Below, one piece after another: positions 1 through 9,223 of a DNA stretch of 58,309 nucleotides. The notes below the pieces were generated by a model. The model saw only the letters and a program-made list of their open reading frames with translations. It was not told the origin of the DNA and ran no database searches. The position numbers were made by a program, and so were the translations under genes. Source of the stretch: a methane-oxidizing endosymbiont of Gigantopelta aegis. GTDB lineage: Bacteria; Pseudomonadota; Gammaproteobacteria; Methylococcales; Methylomonadaceae. The first letter of the stretch is position 1, and every line of letters starts with the position of its first letter. The stretch lies in contig NZ_JAEHGD010000001.1 of the NCBI RefSeq assembly GCF_016097405.1, positions 1,794,110-1,852,418 on the forward strand, read 5' to 3'.

Positions 1-2341
1 ATAATACCGGCATATTCAAGTCAATTAGGGCAATATCGTAGTTTTTTTTCAGAAGCTTTTCGAGTGCGAGTTGGCCATTGACGGCGGTATCGTAAGTACA
101 ATTGAGTTGATCGAGAATATTTTGCAATAACAAAATATTGATCGGGTTATCTTCTGCGATCAAAATACGTTGCTTATGTGACTGAGACGGATGTTTTTCA
201 ATAGCGTTTTCATGGCCTTGTTTACTCTGCTCGGATGTGTTTTGTAGTGGAATTGAAACGGTAAAGGTGCTGCCTTTGTTGAGCTGGCTTTTCACACTAA
301 TGTGGCCGCCTAACAAACAGACTAATTCATGCGTAATAGCTAAGCCCAGTCCAATGCCTTCTTTTGAAAAATCACGTTCATCAATTTGGATGAATGGCGT
401 AAATATACGCTTTTGATCGGTTTCAGAAATCCCGCAACCGGTGTCTTTAATGACAATTGTCAGGCGTTTATCGTCGCCTGTGACAGATAATTTCACAGAG
501 CCATAGCTAGTAAATTTAATCGCATTGTTTAACAGGTTAACGATAATTTGACGTAATCTTTTTTCATCTGTCGTAATCATTGAACAGCAGCAATCAATTT
601 TGACATCGAAATGGATGTTTTTTTCCTTAGCCTTGAGTTTGAAAATGGAAATAATATCGTCCCAAAATGGTTTGCATTCAAAGGTTTGTAAATGGAGCTT
701 GAGCTTGTTGGTTTCGATGCGGGAAATATCGAGCAGATCATCGATCAAGGTCAATAGATGCTTGCTGCAATGTTCGATAATATTGATATGCTGCTTATTG
801 TTCTCTGATAAATCATTTTGTCTCTGTAATAGCTGAGTAAAGCCGATAATGCCATTTAACGGTGTACGCAATTCATGGCTGATATTGGAAATAAACCGGG
901 ATTTGGCCTGATTGCTGGCTTCGGCTTGATTTTTGGCTGCTTGTAGCTGGGCGGTGCGTTCTTTAACAATGGCTTCACTGGAAAAAAAACGGCCACTTAA
1001 TAACAACAGCCCGGTCCCCAAAAAACTGACAAATAACAGGCCGATGATCAGTACAGACCACATCATCCAGTGCGTTGAACTATCAATATGGTTTGTAAAC
1101 AGGTAGGTCAACGTCCAGTCTAAATTATGAATTTGAATCGGGTAGCGGAGTTTTTCGTCATAATGGCTTTTTTGTTGCCCGATAAAAATTGTTCTGCCTG
1201 TTCTGTTGTCCAGGATGGAAAACGTATTGGGGGTAAGCGGTGGTGTCAGCTTTAATATGGCACTGAACAATAGCTGTGGGTCAATGACAAAGCTCACCCA
1301 CTCGGTTTTATCGCTTGTCTGATGTACGGGAACCTCAAACTGTAAAAACTTTTGAAAACGTATGACCGGTGAGAATGTGGCGTATGTTTGTGCTGACAAG
1401 GCAGAAATAGGCGGGTGAACAGCTAAGCCAAGCGTGTTTAACGTATTGTTAGCTGAACAGGCCTTGATCGAAACGGCGTGATCGGAGTGTCTAAGCTGAT
1501 ACCAACAAATCTGTTTGATTTCCGGGAAGTCTTGCAGATAGATTGACGTAAAGGGTTTGAATTCATTGTGTTCAATTTTTTCAGAGTTGATAAAAAAAGC
1601 ATGAATGGCGCGGAGATTTCTGACATGTTCACGCAGACGATCGTCAACCAGATGGGTAGTCGATTGTGATTGCACGGTAAAATATTCATATTGGCGTTGA
1701 TATTCCAGTTTTTGAATAAACAGGAAAAATGTGGTCACTAGAATAAAGGTAATCAGCATCGGCAGACCTAACAACATGCCTCTACGTTTCCAGACTGCGC
1801 TGTCGTGATGGAAAACAGTCAATAGCAACGGCGCAAAAATCAGCACACCAATACTGTCACCGATCCACCAGGTTAGCCCGTTAGGCCAGATTTCAGACGG
1901 TTGCAGGATACCGGCCCAGAACATGGTGGCAATACCGATGCTGGCAGAAATAAGGCTGGCCAAAGGGCCGCCGATCAATAGGAAATACACGATTTCCCGG
2001 GTGGTTAGTAAGTCATTGGGAAAGCCGATGGTACGTTTTATCAGGTCGCTGCCAAACCAGGCATTTAAGGTAGCACCGGTGCCTGTGGCAATATAAATAG
2101 GAAATAAAGCGGTATCGAAACCAAATGCCCAGGCACTGATACAAAAATTACCGATAAATATACCGGGCCAGATTTTGGGGCCATAAAACAGCATGGCGAC
2201 CAGGCCAACACCGGCAGGTGGCCAGATTGCACCCGCTTGGCTGGGTGGCACGGCCAGTTGGAGTCCAATTAAACCCAATACAAAATAGCTCAATGCAATG
2301 ACAACAAGGCGTAAAAGATAGTGGGTCACTGACGTTAACAT
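1..2341 (-). CDS. MASE1-containing hybrid sensor histidine kinase (3' end beyond window)
   Basis: Membrane-bound sensor kinase read leftwards off the window edge, at least 780 residues. The N-terminal ~200 residues are a multi-helix MASE1-like sensory domain ([26 protein letters not shown]). An extracytoplasmic loop region and another helix near residue 410 follow. The dimerisation/phosphoacceptor domain has [15 protein letters not shown] with His489, then the ATP-binding domain ([25 protein letters not shown]) and a C-terminal receiver with Asp774 in LIDLNMP. ATG at 2341 opens the frame. It is divergent from fleSR. Ligand and output are unknown; MASE1 sensors often act in global signalling. 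The receiver is incomplete, so further domains (for example Hpt) may follow outside the window. Confidence 0.9.
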   Translation of the reverse strand, partial: MLTSVTHYLLRLVVIALSYFVLGLIGLQLAVPPSQAGAIWPPAGVGLVAMLFYGPKIWPGIFIGNFCISAWAFGFDTALFPIYIATGTGATLNAWFGSDLIKRTIGFPNDLLTTREIVYFLLIGGPLASLISASIGIATMFWAGILQPSEIWPNGLTWWIGDSIGVLIFAPLLLTVFHHDSAVWKRRGMLLGLPMLITFILVTTFFLFIQKLEYQRQYEYFTVQSQSTTHLVDDRLREHVRNLRAIHAFFINSEKIEHNEFKPFTSIYLQDFPEIKQICWYQLRHSDHAVSIKACSANNTLNTLGLAVHPPISALSAQTYATFSPVIRFQKFLQFEVPVHQTSDKTEWVSFVIDPQLLFSAILKLTPPLTPNTFSILDNRTGRTIFIGQQKSHYDEKLRYPIQIHNLDWTLTYLFTNHIDSSTHWMMWSVLIIGLLFVSFLGTGLLLLSGRFFSSEAIVKERTAQLQAAKNQAEASNQAKSRFISNISHELRTPLNGIIGFTQLLQRQNDLSENNKQHINIIEHCSKHLLTLIDDLLDISRIETNKLKLHLQTFECKPFWDDIISIFKLKAKEKNIHFDVKIDCCCSMITTDEKRLRQIIVNLLNNAIKFTSYGSVKLSVTGDDKRLTIVIKDTGCGISETDQKRIFTPFIQIDERDFSKEGIGLGLAITHELVCLLGGHISVKSQLNKGSTFTVSIPLQNTSEQSKQGHENAIEKHPSQSHKQRILIAEDNPINILLLQNILDQLNCTYDTAVNGQLALEKLLKKNYDIALIDLNMPVL

Positions 2342-2511
2342 TTTATAAGGGTACTGTTTTCAAAGTTGTCGAGATGTATCAAATTGTAGAGAGGCTTTAG
2401 GAATTGTCCAGCGTATATTCGCAGGCTCGTAATGACCTTGAATAAGCTTTTAGGCTGTCGAAAAAATGACAGTTGTATTTTAATCTATTGATAATAAAGA
2501 TAAAAAAAATC

Positions 2512-2527
2512 TGGTTCATTTTTTGCT
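2512..2527 (+). promoter_or_regulatory. sigma-54 promoter of fleSR
   Basis: TGGTTCA-TTTT-TTGCT matches the -24/-12 consensus (TGGCACG-N4-TTGCW) with the invariant GG and GC dinucleotides exactly 10 bp apart. It lies 30 bp before the fleS start. In Pseudomonas and Vibrio fleSR/flrBC are RpoN- and FleQ/FlrA-dependent class II flagellar genes, so the position fits the family. Confidence 0.75.
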
Positions 2528-2556
2528 AAAGAAATTGTAACACGGTAAAAAAATGA

Positions 2557-3771
2557 ATGATTATGCAACAGATTATGACACCTTCAACGGATAAAACGTG
2601 CCAGTTAACCGATGCGTTTAATTTGTTCAATCAATTATCAGAAGACTTAGCACAGGCCTACCAGGGGCTAGAGGCTCAGGTTGCTCGCTTAAATCAGGAA
2701 TTGACGGCAGCGCGTAGCGCCAGGTTGCAGACGCTGATGGAAAAGGAAACGCTAGCCACACGCTTACAACAGATTCTAGCGGCCTTGCCAGCCGCCGTTG
2801 TGGTATTGGACAAGTTGCGTATTGTCATTGATTGCAACCAGTTGGCAATTGACTATTTAGGTGAACCTTTGATTGGTTTGGCCTGGGATGATGTTTTGCA
2901 GCGGCGTCTGTTACCGGTCACCGATTGTCCTCAGGAGCGCAGTCTGGTCGATGGGCGTCGATTGAATATAACCTGCAACTCATTAGGTGATGCGGCTGAG
3001 CAGATTGTTTTGCTGTCCGATATCAGTGAGCTTAGGTCATTACAGGATTTACTGGCACAGCAACAACAATTGTCGGCAATGGGAGAAATGGTAGCTCGTA
3101 TGGCGCATCAAGTTCGAACACCGTTATCGACTGCAATTTTATACGCCTCCCAACTTAAAAAAACACACCTGCCTGAACAGCAACGACAACAATTTGCCGG
3201 CAAAATAATGGAGCGCTTGCAATATCTGGAACGGCAAGTCAACGATATGCTGATTTTTGCCAAGCAAGGCAAAATGACGATGGAAAGCTTTTCGATACGA
3301 CATTTATTGGCGCAGCTTCAAGATAGCAAGGCTGGAATGCGCTGTAAATTGATTGTCGATGATCAAAGTGGACTTGAGTCTATGCGAGGTAATGAAGATG
3401 CTTTGCTAGGGGCGTTGATTAACCTGATCAACAATGCCGAAGAAGCTTGTGACACAGAAGGGGTCATTAAAATAAGTCTTCGTTGTTCAGCCAATGGCTG
3501 TTTAAGCATTACGATTCAGGATGATGGTCCTGGTATTGACCCGGCTGTACAGCAACGCATTTTTGAACCGTTTTACACGACAAAAGCGAGTGGTACAGGC
3601 TTAGGGTTAGCAGTGGTGAACAGTGTCGTCAAAGCCCATGATGGGCATTTGACGTGTCGTTCGGAGGTGGGAAAAGGAACGCAGTTTATTCTGGAATTAC
3701 CCTGTATTGATACTCACTCCGTATCCCTGTCCAGCCTGGAAAATAAGGAGGCTCAGCATGAAGCTGCATGA
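2557..3771 (+). CDS. fleS: Flagellar two-component sensor kinase FleS/FlrB
   Basis: Soluble histidine kinase of 404 residues that phosphorylates FleR to switch on mid-class flagellar genes. The N-terminus is a coiled coil (~25-75), followed by a PAS-like segment (~75-165). The phosphoacceptor motif MAHQVRTPLS carries His184, and the ATPase motifs are NLINNAEEA, DDGPGID and GTGLGLAVV. There are no membrane helices, as in other FleS proteins. ATG at 2557 is used; a second ATG lies 6 bases further in. The gene overlaps fleR by 14 bases, which indicates translational coupling. A sigma-54 promoter precedes it. Confidence 0.93.
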   Translation: MIMQQIMTPSTDKTCQLTDAFNLFNQLSEDLAQAYQGLEAQVARLNQELTAARSARLQTLMEKETLATRLQQILAALPAAVVVLDKLRIVIDCNQLAIDYLGEPLIGLAWDDVLQRRLLPVTDCPQERSLVDGRRLNITCNSLGDAAEQIVLLSDISELRSLQDLLAQQQQLSAMGEMVARMAHQVRTPLSTAILYASQLKKTHLPEQQRQQFAGKIMERLQYLERQVNDMLIFAKQGKMTMESFSIRHLLAQLQDSKAGMRCKLIVDDQSGLESMRGNEDALLGALINLINNAEEACDTEGVIKISLRCSANGCLSITIQDDGPGIDPAVQQRIFEPFYTTKASGTGLGLAVVNSVVKAHDGHLTCRSEVGKGTQFILELPCIDTHSVSLSSLENKEAQHEAA

Positions 3772-5122
3772 TATTTTGATTGTCGAAGATGATAAAGACC
3801 TGGCTGAAGCTCTGGCGACAACACTGGAATTAGAAGGTTATCGCGTTGTGACAGCGGCTAATGGCACAGATGCCCTGGTTTGTTTGAACAAGAGCGTTTT
3901 CCGTTTGGTGGTCAGTGATGTACAAATGCCGGTGATGGATGGGTTTGAGCTGTTGCACAATATCCAGCAAAAATATTCGCAGTTACCGGTATTGCTGATG
4001 ACGGCCTATGGTACGATTCCAAAAGCGGTTTCGGCCATGCGCGCCGGGGCGGTGGATTATTTGATCAAGCCGTTTGCCGCCGATATTTTGGTCGAAAAAG
4101 TGCGAGGCTTGATCAGCACTCGGCAAGCGACAGGGCATAATGCCATTGTGGTCGCCGAAAATATGCAGAAGCTGTATGGCTTATGCCGGAAAGTCGCTAA
4201 AACCGATGTCACTGTGTTGCTAGAAGGCGAGAGTGGCTGCGGGAAAGAAGTGTTGGCGCGCTATATTCATCAGCATTCAGGTTATCAGAAAGGACCTTTT
4301 GTGGCGATAAACTGTGCAGCAATTCCTGAGAACATGCTGGAAGCGATATTGTTTGGCTACGAAAAAGGGGCATTTACTGGCGCGGTACAGGCGAGTGCAG
4401 GTAAATTCGAGCAGGCACAAGGTGGAACGCTGTTACTTGATGAAATTTCAGAAATGGAATTGGGTTTGCAAGCGAAATTATTGCGGGTATTGCAGGAAAA
4501 AGAAGTGGAGCGGCTGGGTAGCCAGAAGAAAATCAGTCTGAATATGCGGGTATTGGCGACGACGAACCGGAAATTGAAAAATTATGTTGAAGAAGGTCGT
4601 TTTCGGGAAGATTTGTATTATCGTTTGAGTGTTTTTCCGTTGAAAATTCCACCACTCAGAGAGCGCAAACAGGATATTTTGCCATTGGCAGAAGGTTTTG
4701 TAGAAAAGTATTTCAGTGGCGGCAACAGCTTACCGGTTTTTAGTGAGCCTGCCCAAGAAAAAATGCTGGCCTACCCGTGGCCCGGTAATGTACGTGAACT
4801 GGAGAATGTCGTGCAAAGAGCGCTGATTTTGCAAAGTGGTGGACAAATTCAGAGCCAGGATCTGATTTTTGAAGGCATCGATGCGCTGAATGATTTTTCA
4901 GAACCGGAACAGGTCGTGACACCAGTTGAGCTCAGTTCAGAAAATGAAGTCAGTAAATTGGGCGAGGAAGTCAAAACTGTAGAAGAAAAAATTATTTTGA
5001 AAACTTTGCAGGAGCTCAATGGCAGCCGTAAGCGTACGGCTGAAAAACTGGGTATCAGTCCGCGCACCTTGCGTTATAAAATCGCCAGAATGAAAGAATC
5101 CGGTGTCGCTGTGCCGTGTTGA
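3758..5122 (+). CDS. fleR: Flagellar sigma-54 response regulator FleR/FlrC
   Basis: NtrC-type activator of 454 residues. The receiver domain (1-120) has the phosphorylatable Asp54 in VVSDVQMPVMDG. The AAA+ domain has Walker A GESGCGKE, the sigma-54-contacting GAFTGA loop and Walker B LLLDEISEM. A Fis-type helix-turn-helix ends the protein (NGSRKRTAEKLGISPRTLRYKI). I place the start at 3758 because AAGGAG stands 7 bases upstream and the protein then begins directly with the receiver; the longer frame from 3707 would be inside fleS. It should activate hook-basal-body operons such as fliE/fliF downstream. Confidence 0.94.
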   Translation: MKLHDILIVEDDKDLAEALATTLELEGYRVVTAANGTDALVCLNKSVFRLVVSDVQMPVMDGFELLHNIQQKYSQLPVLLMTAYGTIPKAVSAMRAGAVDYLIKPFAADILVEKVRGLISTRQATGHNAIVVAENMQKLYGLCRKVAKTDVTVLLEGESGCGKEVLARYIHQHSGYQKGPFVAINCAAIPENMLEAILFGYEKGAFTGAVQASAGKFEQAQGGTLLLDEISEMELGLQAKLLRVLQEKEVERLGSQKKISLNMRVLATTNRKLKNYVEEGRFREDLYYRLSVFPLKIPPLRERKQDILPLAEGFVEKYFSGGNSLPVFSEPAQEKMLAYPWPGNVRELENVVQRALILQSGGQIQSQDLIFEGIDALNDFSEPEQVVTPVELSSENEVSKLGEEVKTVEEKIILKTLQELNGSRKRTAEKLGISPRTLRYKIARMKESGVAVPC

Positions 5123-5159
5123 ATGGTTTAACAGGCATCCGCTGTTATTTTGGCATAAT

Positions 5160-5175
5160 TGGAATGAAAAATGCT
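5160..5175 (+). promoter_or_regulatory. sigma-54 promoter of fliE-fliF
   Basis: TGGAATG-AAAA-ATGCT keeps GG and GC 10 bp apart, as in -24/-12 promoters. It is 70 bp upstream of the fliE start. FleR-dependent sigma-54 transcription of fliE operons is established in Pseudomonas, and fleR is the gene just upstream. Confidence 0.72.
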
Positions 5176-5244
5176 TGTCATTTTATAAAGTCTATCTGTC
5201 GTCAAAAAAATGGCAGATTAAACGGTTGAGAATAAGGTAATGTG

Positions 5245-5556
5245 ATGAGCGAAATGAATGTCGATCAAGTTTTAGCACAAATGCGGGCCATGTCGCTGGA
5301 GGCTGGCAATAAGGTTAAGGAAAGTCAGAGCAGTGGCGATTTTTCGGCTATGCTTAAACAATCAATTGATGCGGTCAATGATACTCAGAAGGCGGCCGGC
5401 CAATTATCCAAACAATTCGAGCTGGGCAATGAAGATGTCAGTCTGGCTGAAGTGATGATTGCTTCGCAAAAAGCCAGTGTATCTTTTCAAGCGATGGTAC
5501 AAGTTAGAAACAAGCTGGTCGAAGCCTATAAAGATGTTATGAATATGCCAATGTAA
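5245..5556 (+). CDS. fliE: Flagellar hook-basal body complex protein FliE
   Basis: Small rod adaptor protein of 103 residues that joins the MS ring to the rod. The C-terminal family signature is visible: DVSLAEVMIASQKASVSFQAM, then VQVRNKLVEAYKDVMNMPM. The length is typical (~100). ATG at 5245 is preferred; a GTG lies directly before it at 5242 and AAGG at 5234-5237 would serve either. A sigma-54 promoter stands 70 bp upstream, and fliF begins 18 bases after the stop, so the two form one operon. Confidence 0.94.
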   Translation: MSEMNVDQVLAQMRAMSLEAGNKVKESQSSGDFSAMLKQSIDAVNDTQKAAGQLSKQFELGNEDVSLAEVMIASQKASVSFQAMVQVRNKLVEAYKDVMNMPM

Positions 5557-5574
5557 TCAGAGACTTAAAAAACA

Positions 5575-6324
5575 ATGAGTGAGCAAGAGGCGGCGAGTAC
5601 AATTAATTCTGATACCGGCACGCAGTTAACGACGACTGAAGAGGGTGAGACATCCGGGCATCCGGCGTTACAGGCTCTGGCTAAACTGAATATTAACCGA
5701 CAAATCGGCTTGATGTTGGGGTTAGCCTTGAGTGTCGCTATAGGCGTCGCCATTGTTTTATGGTCACAGACACCCAGCTACGATTTACTCTATACCGGTG
5801 TTGCCGAGCAAGACGCCTCTGAAATCATTGATGTGCTCAATGAAATGGGTGTCGATTATCAGGTCGATACCGGCTCTGGTGCGATCATGGTGCCAGCGGG
5901 TAATGTGCGGGAGTTAAAGCTGAAATTGGCAGCACGAGGATTACCGCGTAGTACCAGCGATAGTTTAGGCTATGAGTTACTCGATAAGGAAACCGGCTTC
6001 GGCACCAGTAAAAATATTGAACTGATGCGATTCCAACGTGCATTGGAAGGCGAAATTGCTCGTACCATCATGACTATTCAAACGGTAAAATCCGCTCGGG
6101 TTTTACTGGCGATTCCAAAACAATCGGTTTTTGTTCGTAAGCGAAAAAAACCCAGCGCTTCGGTGGTAATTTCATTGTATCCAGGACGAAGCCTTGAAAA
6201 ACAACAGGTCGAGGCCATTATTCATCTGGTTGCCTCCAGCGTGCCGATGCTCGAGCCAGGCGAGGTAACCGTTGTCGATCAAAAAGGCCGTTTGCTCAAT
6301 AGGGGCTGTTGCCATTTCACATAG
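5575..6324 (+). pseudogene. fliF: fliF, MS-ring protein, truncated by IS427-like insertion
   Basis: N-terminal part of FliF, which normally has about 550 residues and forms the flagellar MS ring in the inner membrane. About 242 genuine residues remain: an N-terminal membrane helix (~45-65, IGLMLGLALSVAIGVAIVLW) and the periplasmic ring-building domain (LYTGVAEQDASEIIDVL; GTSKNIELMRFQRALEGEIARTI). The frame enters the IS at 6302 and stops at 6324 after RGCCHFT. The remainder of fliF is not found on the other side of the IS, so this is not a simple insertion. With fliF broken, flagellum assembly from this locus should fail. Confidence 0.92.
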
Positions 6325-7153
6325 GTAACCATAAAAAGGCGCAAGCCAGAGCGATAGAGCCTTCAAAATTTCGTTTGAGTTTGTCATATCGCGTGGCGAT
6401 CGCTCTGAAATGCTTAAGTCTTGCAAACACATTTTCAACGAGATGGCGATATTTGTAGAGACACCAATCCATTTCATCATTTCCCCGAGTTGAATTCTTT
6501 TTTTCTTGGGATAACAGGAACAGCCCCTTTGTCTTTAATTTGAAGACGTAATGCTTCACTGTCATAGCCTCTGTCAGCAACTATATAGTCACCTTTTGGG
6601 AGCTCTGCAACTAATTTCGGTGCTTCTTTACAGTCATGAACTTCGCCGCCTGTCACTGAGAAATGAATAGGAAGACCACAGGCATCAACGGCCATATGAA
6701 TTTTACTGGTGTTCCCGGCGACAGATTTCCCTATCGCTGTTTCTTGTTCACAGGCCGCACCACTACTATGCTGATGTGCTTTCACAATACTCCCATCAAT
6801 AAATTCCCATTCCAGGTCTGGATCAACAACCAAGGCGTTAAAAATACCCATCAGTTTTTCTTTACGAGACCAGTCATTGAATCGTTTATATACCGCATTC
6901 CAATTACCAAAAGCCGTGGGTAAATCTCTCCAGGGACAACCTACTCGCAAGCGATAAAAATACCTTCGACTGTTTTTCGAAGACAAGGTTTGTCATAAAT
7001 TCCCATTTTCAACATAATTATCTTCAGTTTCTCCCAAAGTTCATCCGTAAGCATTTGTCGGGGCATAGTTTGCTTGTTTTTGAGTCAAAATAAACAATCT
7101 ATGTGGCGGAGTTATTGAATTTCAAGGGGGATTTTCAAAACGGCAACAGCCCC
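6302..7153 (-). mobile_element. IS5-family (IS427-like) insertion sequence, copy 1
   Basis: Element of 852 bp with terminal repeats GGGGCTGTTGCC(A/G)TTT at both ends and TA on each side (6300-6301 and 7154-7155). The transposase runs leftwards. The flanks are two unrelated truncated genes, fliF on the left and a minus-strand outer-membrane protein gene on the right, so this copy is probably a recombinant between two IS copies rather than a fresh insertion. Confidence 0.93.
6317..7066 (-). pseudogene. IS5-family transposase, frameshifted (copy 1)
   Basis: DDE transposase of about 250 residues when frames are joined. Catalytic motifs visible are FIDGS, VADRGYD and LVENVFARLKHFRAI. Two homopolymers are off-frame: a T5 run near codon 37 (T6 keeps the frame in copy 4) and an A7 run after IPRK (A6 keeps it in copies 2 and 4). 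Confidence 0.88.
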
Positions 7154-7582
7154 TAAATCGGCCGAAAAAGTTACATCGCCGGAATTATGTTGTAAAGGCG
7201 CTAATTCCGAATTCGTTAAAGCGGTTCCATCAGCATGGAATAATTGGCCTGGTTTCAGGTTTAAACTGCTGCTTTGATAAATAACGGTTGTTTGCCCGGA
7301 AACTGAGATGCCTTTTAAAGCTGAAGGTGCATACCCCGGCTCTTCCGCTTTAGGGCGCTTGCGCATCTGACCTTCTTGCAAATGGATTAGATGATTTTCC
7401 AGTTTATTGACAGTTTCTTTCAAGCGTTTTAATTCGTCCCGAAGCTGTTTTATCTCACGGCTTTTATCCGTATCACTCAGTGTCAATTCTGATGTGGCTG
7501 AACTGATTTGTGGAACGGCTCCGGTGAATACCAAGGCCGACAGCAATAGGGATCGGGTTGAGGGAAATGGTTTGAAAATCAT
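7154..7582 (-). pseudogene. Outer-membrane beta-barrel protein, 5' fragment cut by IS
   Basis: The first 143 residues of an exported protein. ATG at 7582 is preceded by GGAGG. A signal peptide (MIFKPFPSTRSLLLSALVF) is followed by a coiled coil (~35-70, EIKQLRDELKRLKETVNKLE) and then what looks like the first strands of a barrel (GISVSGQTTVIYQSSSL). The layout recalls LbtU- or DcaP-type trimeric porins, but I cannot assign the family from this fragment. The gene runs into the IS at 7153 and its 3' part is absent from the window. A cobalamin riboswitch and sigma-70 promoter lie upstream, so the intact protein was probably under vitamin B12 control. Confidence 0.7.
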
Positions 7583-7698
7583 GAACAAGCACCCTCCGTG
7601 CAAGCTATAAGTTAATGTACAGCAGAAGGGTGGAGACACAATGTGACTAAAAGTACAGAGCGTTTTCGACTTCAGCCCTCCGCTGTTGCGAATCGCTT

Positions 7699-7875
7699 TA
7701 AGGCAGGTCTCCGGGCTTATAAGCTGGCTGGTCCGGGGTCTGTCACCTTCCCATATCATCACGATACAGTGGTTGTCGGCAGACCCTGAAGCGCAAGGCT
7801 TCGGCTTTATTTACCGTTGCGGGGGCGGCGTCGGCTTTGTATTAAACGCACCGACTTCCCTTTTAAGTTATGTGT
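7699..7875 (-). promoter_or_regulatory. Cobalamin riboswitch
   Basis: Read on the minus strand, the leader contains the family's blocks in order: AAAAGGGAAGTCGGTGCG, the GCCGCCCCCGCAACGGTAA core, a B12-box-like ACCACTG, GGGAAGGTGACAGACCCCGG, and the closing GCCCGGAGACCTGCCTTA. It lies between a sigma-70 promoter (7906-7933) and an outer-membrane protein start at 7582. The region from 7583 to 7698 between riboswitch and gene holds no open frame I can support. Known members repress their gene when adenosylcobalamin is abundant. Confidence 0.88.
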
Positions 7876-7905
7876 TATACACATAGCACCAAAAAGCAGA
7901 TAGCC

Positions 7906-7933
7906 ATTATAGGTAGAAAATAGCGGTTGTCAA
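7906..7933 (-). promoter_or_regulatory. Strong sigma-70 promoter for the riboswitch transcript
   Basis: On the minus strand TTGACA (7928-7933) and TATAAT (7906-7911) are both perfect and separated by 16 bp. Transcription would begin near 7899, just ahead of the cobalamin riboswitch. Confidence 0.8.
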
Positions 7934-7992
7934 TTGATAATGAAAATTATATGCATTTATGTTAGTCGCATAGTGGACAAACTGCTGGTTGA

Positions 7993-9216
7993 TTACTCAC
8001 CTAGAGCACGTGCAATAGCATCTTGCCAGAAATTCAAAGGTTCGACGACAGGCTCCGGGCAGCTATCGTAGCCCTGATATTCGATGCCTTTGAAAACATC
8101 GTTTTTTAGCCATTGATAGGCATCGGGGGAACTGATTTTAAGTCGCTCGGGAATTAAAATATATTGCGCAAACAGTTCGGCCAGTTTTTCCTGGATACGG
8201 CCGTTATAACGCCCTTCATTGACTTCCCATAAATATTCAAAGGCTTCAAACCACTTCGATGGCCATAACGCCAGATGCGCCTGACGGATTTTACGGCTGG
8301 TTTCGCTATCGGTGGAGATTTTTCGATACCAGTAGAAAAAAAATAGCTCATCTTCACCATTCCAGAAATGGAAATTATCAATAGTGTGGGCAATTTCATG
8401 AACCAGAATAGGCAGCCTGAAATCGACTCGGTATTTCAGGCCAATATCGCGGTATAAATTACCATCTTTAGCTTTGTCGAAGGCTTTAGCGGTAAAAATA
8501 ATTAAATTTTGGCCGCTGAAGACTTGGGCGACCGTTTCACCGCGGTATCCTGTGCCCGGTACCATCATTAACGGCTTGGTCTGGTCTGTCCAGGTACTGG
8601 TGTCATAATCTTTTGGAAAGGCATCATGAATCAAGGCGCGAATTTGGACGGGGATGTTTTCGAGCGCTTTGTTAAAATTCTGATGCGGTTTTGCATGATT
8701 GATTTCACGGCGAAGAAAGGGTGGGATTTTGCGAATGCCTTTTTCGAATACGCGCAAGTGATCGGCATTAAAGCGTGGCGATTGATAATCATCACTGTGT
8801 TTGATGATCAGTTTAGTATCGTAAAACAAGGCCAATGCGCGGGCGGCGGCCTCTTCGTTGTCCCAGTAAAGGCTTAACACACAGCGTTCCGGTTCGGCCT
8901 GGTGTTGGCATTGCTGTCTGAAATCTGCCAAATCGGCCAGGTGGTTAGGGTGTGTGTGGTCGGTGAGTACTTCGACTGAATATTTTTGTAAATCCGGGTT
9001 GTGCTGCTGATAAAAGTGGATGATTTGTTCCAGTCGCGCCCGATTAAAGTAGCCTTGTTCATGTGTCGTGCAAATCAGGCTGTTATCCGTTGACAGGGTG
9101 AAAAAACGATTCTGGAACAGGGGTTCGGGTGGCGCTGGCTCGGCTTGGCAAAATGGGCTAAAAGGAATGATAAAAATGAGCGCGAACCAATATGCTGGTA
9201 TGTTCAATTTTATCAT
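7993..9216 (-). CDS. Exported metallopeptidase-like protein with HEIAH zinc motif
   Basis: Protein of 407 residues with a signal peptide (IPAYWFALIFIIPFSPFCQA, cleaved before EPAPPEP). The zincin motif HEIAH is at His273-His277 (LPILVHEIAHTID), and a possible third ligand is the Glu in EKLAELFAQYIL about 90 residues later. Several cysteines suggest a periplasmic protein. I do not recognise a named family; the arrangement resembles gluzincin-like peptidases. ATG 9216 was chosen because the signal peptide starts there and it follows the bamD stop by 7 bases; a longer frame from 9261 would overlap bamD. The gene is probably co-transcribed with bamD. Substrate unknown. Confidence 0.72.
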   Translation of the reverse strand: MIKLNIPAYWFALIFIIPFSPFCQAEPAPPEPLFQNRFFTLSTDNSLICTTHEQGYFNRARLEQIIHFYQQHNPDLQKYSVEVLTDHTHPNHLADLADFRQQCQHQAEPERCVLSLYWDNEEAAARALALFYDTKLIIKHSDDYQSPRFNADHLRVFEKGIRKIPPFLRREINHAKPHQNFNKALENIPVQIRALIHDAFPKDYDTSTWTDQTKPLMMVPGTGYRGETVAQVFSGQNLIIFTAKAFDKAKDGNLYRDIGLKYRVDFRLPILVHEIAHTIDNFHFWNGEDELFFFYWYRKISTDSETSRKIRQAHLALWPSKWFEAFEYLWEVNEGRYNGRIQEKLAELFAQYILIPERLKISSPDAYQWLKNDVFKGIEYQGYDSCPEPVVEPLNFWQDAIARALGE

Positions 9217-9223
9217 CGGGCGG

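Noticed and set aside
7154-7200. Possible continuation of fliF to the right of IS copy 1
   Set aside because: The plus-strand frame after the IS reads KSAEKVTSPELCCKG, which does not resemble FliF; the minus-strand frame continues a signal-peptide protein and is preceded by a ribosome site and riboswitch.
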